Positions 59,973 through 64,000 of a stretch of 64,000 nt of DNA are shown piece after piece. The notes under the pieces were generated by a model. It was given only the letters and a program-made list of their open reading frames with translations, did not search any database and had not been told where the DNA came from. The DNA is from Stenotrophomonas maltophilia (GTDB taxonomy: Bacteria > Pseudomonadota > Gammaproteobacteria > Xanthomonadales > Xanthomonadaceae), in NCBI GenBank assembly GCA_002364755.1, contig DEZI01000034.1, forward strand, positions 14,183 to 78,182, written 5' to 3'. The position numbers were made by a program, and so were the translations under genes. Position 1 is the stretch's first letter. Each line of letters opens with the position of its first letter.

Positions 59973-60641
59973 ATGCGCCTGCTGCACCTCACCCTGCCGG
60001 TGTCCGACGTGGGCACTGTCGCCGCCTGGTTCCACGACGTGCTGCAGCTGCGCGTGGTCGGCAATCACGTGCACATCGGCTGGAGCACGATCGAACTGCA
60101 AGCGGCGAACGGACAACCGCTGGGCGGCGTGCACCTGGCCTTCAATGTGCCCGACAACCGCTTCAACGAGGCCATGACGTGGCTGCGCGAACGCGTGCCG
60201 CTGCAGCGCAGTCCCGAAGGCATCGACTACTTCGCGCTGGAGAGCAACTGGCAGTCGCAGTCGGTGTACTTCACCGGGCCGGATGGAATGATCCTGGAAC
60301 TGATCGGCCGCAAGCGGCTGCCTGCCAGCGCGAATAGCGGCGCGTTCCACGGCAGCGAACTGACCTGCCTGAGCGAAGTGGGCCTGCCCAGCGCGGATGT
60401 GGATTCACTGCGTGCTGAGGCCAGAGCGCGGTTCGGATTGCAGCCGCTCAGCCCGCCGTCGCCGCAGTTCGCGCCGATGGGTGATGACGAAGGTCTGTTG
60501 ATCGTGGCGGCTGCGGATCGCCGCTGTTTTCCCGAGAAGAAAGACCTGCCCAACGCGCTGGGCCTGCTGCTGCGCGTGGGTGATGTGCAGGGCAGCGGCG
60601 AGCTGGCCGATGCCGCGCAGGGCTGGCGGGTGGTCGCGTAG
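59973..60641 (+). CDS. VOC-family protein
   Basis: A 222-residue protein. Residues 1-115 form one vicinal oxygen chelate module (RLLHLTLPVSDVGTVAAWFHDVLQL, GGVHLAFNVPDNRFNEAMTWL, VYFTGPDGMILELIGRK) with His5, Glu and His candidates for metal. The remaining 100 residues are a second, more diverged module. Likely a lyase or dioxygenase-like enzyme; substrate unknown. AAGGAG precedes the ATG. Confidence 0.8.
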   Translation: MRLLHLTLPVSDVGTVAAWFHDVLQLRVVGNHVHIGWSTIELQAANGQPLGGVHLAFNVPDNRFNEAMTWLRERVPLQRSPEGIDYFALESNWQSQSVYFTGPDGMILELIGRKRLPASANSGAFHGSELTCLSEVGLPSADVDSLRAEARARFGLQPLSPPSPQFAPMGDDEGLLIVAAADRRCFPEKKDLPNALGLLLRVGDVQGSGELADAAQGWRVVA

Positions 60642-60651
60642 GTGGCACACG

Positions 60652-60722
60652 GTAGCGCCGGGCCATGCCCGGCGGACGCTGTCCCGGCACGGAGAAATAT
60701 GTCAACCAAGGTTGTCACCTAC
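60652..60722. repeat. GTAG element plus inverted GTAG element closing the TPM gene
   Basis: GTAGCGCCGGGCCATGCCCG at 60652-60674 and an inverted element at 60701-60722 (GTCAACCAAGGTTGTCACC then TAC). On the minus strand the second begins GTAG, and its TAG is the stop codon of the TPM gene. Confidence 0.7.
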
Positions 60723-62104
60723 CAGCTGCCCGACGCGCCCCCACCGCCACTGCTGCCACCGCCGCCGGCCCAGCTGGACGACGACGACGAAGAGCTCGAC
60801 GAGGAGGAAGAGGAGCGCGAGCTGCCGCCCGAACCACCACCTCCACCGCCGCCGCCCTTGGCCATCAGCAGGATCCAGCCCACATAGGCTGCAAACCCCG
60901 CCACCGACCACAGCACGGTGCCGGCATCGGAATCGCGTGCCTGGTCGATGATCCACACCGCCGCGAAGCCGGCCACGATGACGAATACCAGCAGACGCAC
61001 GGCGAAATCAGCGCGACTGTGGCGCCAACACTCACGCGCGACCAGGCACGGCAGTGTCACCAGGAACGCGAGCACGCCCAGCGCGACGTAAGCCGCCACG
61101 TGGATGACCAGGCCGGGGAACACGCCGCGCGTGAGCTGCAGGGTCAACGCCAGCACTGCGCTGATGGCCAGCATGGCGAACAGCGTGCCGCGGGTGCCGC
61201 GGCTGCGCCGCCAACTGCGCCCGCAGCCCCAGGCGACGGGCACGATGAACGTCAGCAGCATGCCCATGCCGAGCACCGCGCGCGGCTGGATGACTGCCGT
61301 CAACAGCGTGACCGCGATGATCACGCCCAGCCACTCCAGCGGTGCGCGCCACCAGCGGCGGGGCTTGGGGCCATCGCCCGCCGCTGCGTCCGCAGCCTTT
61401 GCTGCGGCTTTCATGCGCTTCTTGCGCGGCCCACCCGGCCGCCGCAGCGGAGGCGGGTCCATCATCCGCGGTGATCGCCACAGGCCGGCGAAGAATGCCA
61501 GCAGCGCGGTACTGAACACCACCGTGTCAAAGTTGCCCCAGGCGATGTCCAAGGGGTGGTTGCTGGGCGGCGGCGGCAGCGGCTCGCCATCGATGAGCTG
61601 GACCAGCTGCGCGCTGCCGTCGATCACGCCCTGGTCGATATCGCCGTCGCGGAAGCGTGGCAGGATCGTCTCTTCGATGATGCGCTTGGCATAGGCATCG
61701 GGGATCGCGCCTTCCAGGCCATAGCCCGGCTGGATGCGCACGTGCCGGTCCTGCACGGCCACCAGCAGCAGCACGCCATCGTCCACTCCCTTGCGCCCCA
61801 GCTGCCACTGGTCGTATACGCGCTGGGCATAGGTTTCGATGCTCTCATCACCGGTGCTGCCCACCACCAGCACCTGCAGCTGCGTGCCGCCGCTGCGTTC
61901 GAACAGCGCGCGCGACTGATGCTGCAGCCGGTCGGTGGTGCTGGCCGAAAGCACGCCGGTGGGATCGACCACCGGCGAATCCAGCATGGGGATCTGGGTC
62001 TGGGCGATGGCCAGCAGGGGCACGGCCAACAGAAGCATCGCGCACCACAGGTAGGCCAGCAGATGCCGGTGCATGTGTTGCGGTCGTGCCATCGCCTTCT
62101 CCAT
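60719..62104 (-). CDS. TPM-domain membrane protein with Ser/Gly-rich tail
   Basis: A 461-residue protein. A signal or anchor (LAYLWCAMLLLAVPLLAIAQ) is followed by a TPM domain (about 40-180: IPMLDSPVVDPTGVLSASTTDRL, VVGSTGDESIETYAQRVYDQW, VAVQDRHVRIQPGYGLEGAIPDAYAKRI), then several membrane helices. It ends in a low-complexity tail of about 14 consecutive Ser between Gly runs, as in many YgcG-type proteins. Relatives act in envelope or photosystem repair. Starts ten bases after the M3 peptidase stop. Confidence 0.88.
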   Translation of the reverse strand: MEKAMARPQHMHRHLLAYLWCAMLLLAVPLLAIAQTQIPMLDSPVVDPTGVLSASTTDRLQHQSRALFERSGGTQLQVLVVGSTGDESIETYAQRVYDQWQLGRKGVDDGVLLLVAVQDRHVRIQPGYGLEGAIPDAYAKRIIEETILPRFRDGDIDQGVIDGSAQLVQLIDGEPLPPPPSNHPLDIAWGNFDTVVFSTALLAFFAGLWRSPRMMDPPPLRRPGGPRKKRMKAAAKAADAAAGDGPKPRRWWRAPLEWLGVIIAVTLLTAVIQPRAVLGMGMLLTFIVPVAWGCGRSWRRSRGTRGTLFAMLAISAVLALTLQLTRGVFPGLVIHVAAYVALGVLAFLVTLPCLVARECWRHSRADFAVRLLVFVIVAGFAAVWIIDQARDSDAGTVLWSVAGFAAYVGWILLMAKGGGGGGGGSGGSSRSSSSSSSSSSSSSSWAGGGGSSGGGGASGSW

Positions 62105-62114
62105 CGTTGTTCCT

Positions 62115-63950
62115 TCAGCCGCCCTGCCCGGCTTCGATCTGCGCATGCAGCGCCTGCAGGCGCGCCACCTGGGCATCGAACACCTGCAGGTCCGCATCCA
62201 CCAGCGCCGGCCAGTCCGGTGCGTGGCCCAGCAGCTGCGCCACCTGTTCCTGCGGCGCGCGGTCGAAGCCTTCGGACAACACGGCCAGATAGCGCTGGCG
62301 GAAGCCCTGCGGGTCCTGCTGCTCCTGCACGTACAGCTGCACGGCGACGAGGCCGGCGAACAGATAGTTGGCCAGGTACAGCGGATCTTCGTACATCAGC
62401 CGCTTGGTTTCCCAGGTGGCGCCCAGCGCGGGGTAGCGCTCGGCCATCATCCCGTAGCCGGACAGCACCTTCAGGGTCAGTGCATCGAGATCATCGGCCG
62501 TGCCGAGCGTGCCAGCGGCCACGCCCTGGTAGATCGACTGCTCCAGCTGCGCCTCCTCGGAGGCGGTGAACAGCTGCAGCACGATGTCATCCAGCAGCGA
62601 CGTGAGGTAATAGGCCTTGGCACGCGGATCCTGCGCCTGCTGGTACAGCTGGTCGCGGAATTCCAGCTCGTTGAAGATGGCGTAGGCCTCGTTCAACCAC
62701 GAGGTACCGTTGCGATAGAACGCCGACACGTTCCCGCGCTCCATCCATTGCCCATGCACGGCATGCCCGGCCTCGTGCACGACCTCCACATCGCTTTCCA
62801 GCGTGCCACCGCGCTGGCCGACGAACAGCAGGGAGGGCACGCCAGGGGCTGCGGCCGGGAAGGCATCGGCGCTGCGCGGACCCAGGGTCGGAGCCATGTC
62901 CATGCGCCGCTGCGCCGGGTCGAGCAGTGCGCGTACTTCACCGGCGTACCCGGGTCCCAACCCGCGCATCGCGTCGGTGGCGGTGTCGCGCACCTGCTCA
63001 AGGGTGAGGACCGGCGGTACGAAGCCTGCATCGGGCAGACTGAGATCCCAGATCTGCGGGTCCGGCGAGCCCATGCGTCCGGCATGTTGCAGCAGCACCT
63101 GCTGGTAGGCACGGCGCTGCGAAGCATGGCGCTGCACGGCGGTCAGGGTTGCCTGCACCGCGTCCGGGTCCAGGCCCATGCGGCGGTAGCTGCGCTCGGG
63201 CGCGCTACCGTCGCCCTGCAGGTGCGAGGCGCGGTCGTTGACCTGCACCAGCCCCAGCAGCGTGCTGGCCATGGCCTCACGCTGCGATGCCACGCCCTGC
63301 CAGTAGCCCTTCCAGCCGGCCTCGCGCAGCGCACGGTCCCGGTGCCGTGACAGTGCCGTGCGGTCCTTGCGGCTGTCCAGCAGCCCGCCGTTGCTGGCGA
63401 AGGCCGGATAGCTGGCATGTTGAAGCAGCTGCCGCTGCAGGCGCGCGAATGCATCCAGTGCCGGGCTGGCCACCTCGCCCACGGCATCCTCCAGACCTGC
63501 AGCAGGCGGCGGCGTGGAGCTGCTGGCGTTGCCCAGCGCGCGCGTGCGCAGCCAGGCGTAGGGCGCCACCCAGCGCGCGTCGGCCGGTGCATCGACCAGG
63601 GCCTTGCGCGCGATGCCGGCGGCGTCATCGCACACATCCGCGACGGCGCGCTGCGCCTGCACCGGGCGGGAGTCACGCGCGTTGCGTGCGGCCTGCAGGT
63701 GCAGGTAGGCGCGATGACGCTGGCATTCGCCGAGCAGGCGCTCGGCCTGCTGTACGCGCGTAGCGGGGTCCGTCGGGCCGGCATCACGCAGCGTGGCGAC
63801 AGCAGCGGAGAGCCGGGTGCGTGCCGCCTGCTCGGCCGCTGCATCGGCGAACCAGCTGCGGTCGTCGGCGTGCAGCACCTGCGCGCTGACCGTGCCAGCG
63901 GAGAGCAGCAGCACGCTGGCGGTGATCGATCGCATCCTGCGGGTGTTCAT
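62115..63950 (-). CDS. exported M3-family zinc metallopeptidase (oligopeptidase F/thimet-like)
   Basis: A 611-residue protein with a signal peptide (ITASVLLLSAGTVSAQ), so periplasmic. The zinc motif HEAGH is at 392-396, in SDVEVVHEAGHAVHGQW, and the third ligand Glu is in NEAYAIFNELEF about 25 residues later. YLTSLLDDIVLQLFTASEEAQLEQSIYQG and GATWETKRLMYEDPLYLANYLFAGLVAVQLY are typical of the M3B branch. It cleaves oligopeptides. First of a two-gene operon with the TPM protein. Confidence 0.9.
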   Translation of the reverse strand: MNTRRMRSITASVLLLSAGTVSAQVLHADDRSWFADAAAEQAARTRLSAAVATLRDAGPTDPATRVQQAERLLGECQRHRAYLHLQAARNARDSRPVQAQRAVADVCDDAAGIARKALVDAPADARWVAPYAWLRTRALGNASSSTPPPAAGLEDAVGEVASPALDAFARLQRQLLQHASYPAFASNGGLLDSRKDRTALSRHRDRALREAGWKGYWQGVASQREAMASTLLGLVQVNDRASHLQGDGSAPERSYRRMGLDPDAVQATLTAVQRHASQRRAYQQVLLQHAGRMGSPDPQIWDLSLPDAGFVPPVLTLEQVRDTATDAMRGLGPGYAGEVRALLDPAQRRMDMAPTLGPRSADAFPAAAPGVPSLLFVGQRGGTLESDVEVVHEAGHAVHGQWMERGNVSAFYRNGTSWLNEAYAIFNELEFRDQLYQQAQDPRAKAYYLTSLLDDIVLQLFTASEEAQLEQSIYQGVAAGTLGTADDLDALTLKVLSGYGMMAERYPALGATWETKRLMYEDPLYLANYLFAGLVAVQLYVQEQQDPQGFRQRYLAVLSEGFDRAPQEQVAQLLGHAPDWPALVDADLQVFDAQVARLQALHAQIEAGQGG

Positions 63951-63963
63951 GACAGCTTCCTTT

Positions 63964-63987
63964 GTAGAGTCGAGCCATGCTTGTATG
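63964..63987. repeat. degenerate GTAG element upstream of the M3 peptidase
   Basis: GTAGAGTCGAGCCATGCTTG resembles the SMAG consensus with several mismatches. It lies 14 bases beyond the peptidase start codon, toward the window edge. Confidence 0.45.
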
Positions 63988-64000
63988 TTCCTCCCGGCTC

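Noticed and set aside
60642..60887. A plus-strand frame encoding an acidic and Pro-rich low-complexity protein (DDDDEELDEEEEE followed by PPPPPPPP).
   Set aside because: It is the mirror of the Ser/Gly tail codons of the TPM gene on the other strand and has no ribosome site of its own.

Overview
The window reads as chromosome of a Xanthomonadaceae bacterium, most likely Stenotrophomonas (maltophilia complex). The support is high GC content, many palindromic repeats beginning GTAG that resemble the SMAG elements known from S. maltophilia, three TonB-dependent receptors, and gene families typical of that group. No rRNA, tRNA or CRISPR array was seen. Names rest on motif and family recognition by eye; no database search was run.

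Layout. 1-1250: left edge of a peptide-export locus, with a 61-residue peptide carrying a double-glycine leader and a four-cysteine tail, followed by a MacB/FtsX-type permease that runs off the window. 1.8-17.1 kb: housekeeping and stress genes, including two short-chain dehydrogenases, ComM, a RidA-like gene broken by an in-frame TAG, a TetR regulator facing a secreted hydrolase, a YciE/F ferritin-like protein, a BLUF photoreceptor, a Nei-type glycosylase, a zinc alcohol dehydrogenase, Cho nuclease and a sensory-rhodopsin-transducer homologue. 17.1-20.1 kb: a tightly overlapping operon of acyl-CoA dehydrogenase-like protein, PIG-L deacetylase, methyltransferase and glycosyltransferase. 20.2-29.4 kb: signalling and transport, with a histidine kinase, an EAL phosphodiesterase, a beta-lactamase-fold serine hydrolase behind a BlaI/CopY-like palindrome, an MFS exporter with LysR regulator, and a CPBP protease.

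29.5-44.9 kb looks like an accessory metal and sulfur block. It is bordered by an IS30-family transposase remnant on the left and a FimB-sized tyrosine recombinase on the right. It holds an arsenic operon (arsR-arsC-acr3 opposite arsH), a BigR-type sulfide-detoxification operon (persulfide-dioxygenase-like MBL protein, two YeeE/YedE halves, DUF442, and a TauE/SafE protein that appears to have lost its middle), then a metal-uptake cluster (His-rich DUF2946 protein, receptor, PepSY membrane protein, exported Fe/Mn superoxide dismutase, siderophore receptor, hydrolase).

45.5-48.2 kb is dense in inverted repeats, including a branched structured element of about 180 bp just before a small gene. 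48.2-64 kb carries a large TonB receptor, a HAD phosphatase, ExoD, a sugar dehydrogenase lipoprotein, two immunity-protein-like small genes (one broken by an in-frame TAG), a class V aminotransferase, an AraC regulator with hydrolase, a VOC protein, a TPM-domain protein and an M3 peptidase. These are separated by GTAG repeats, three of which supply the TAG stop codon of the adjacent gene.
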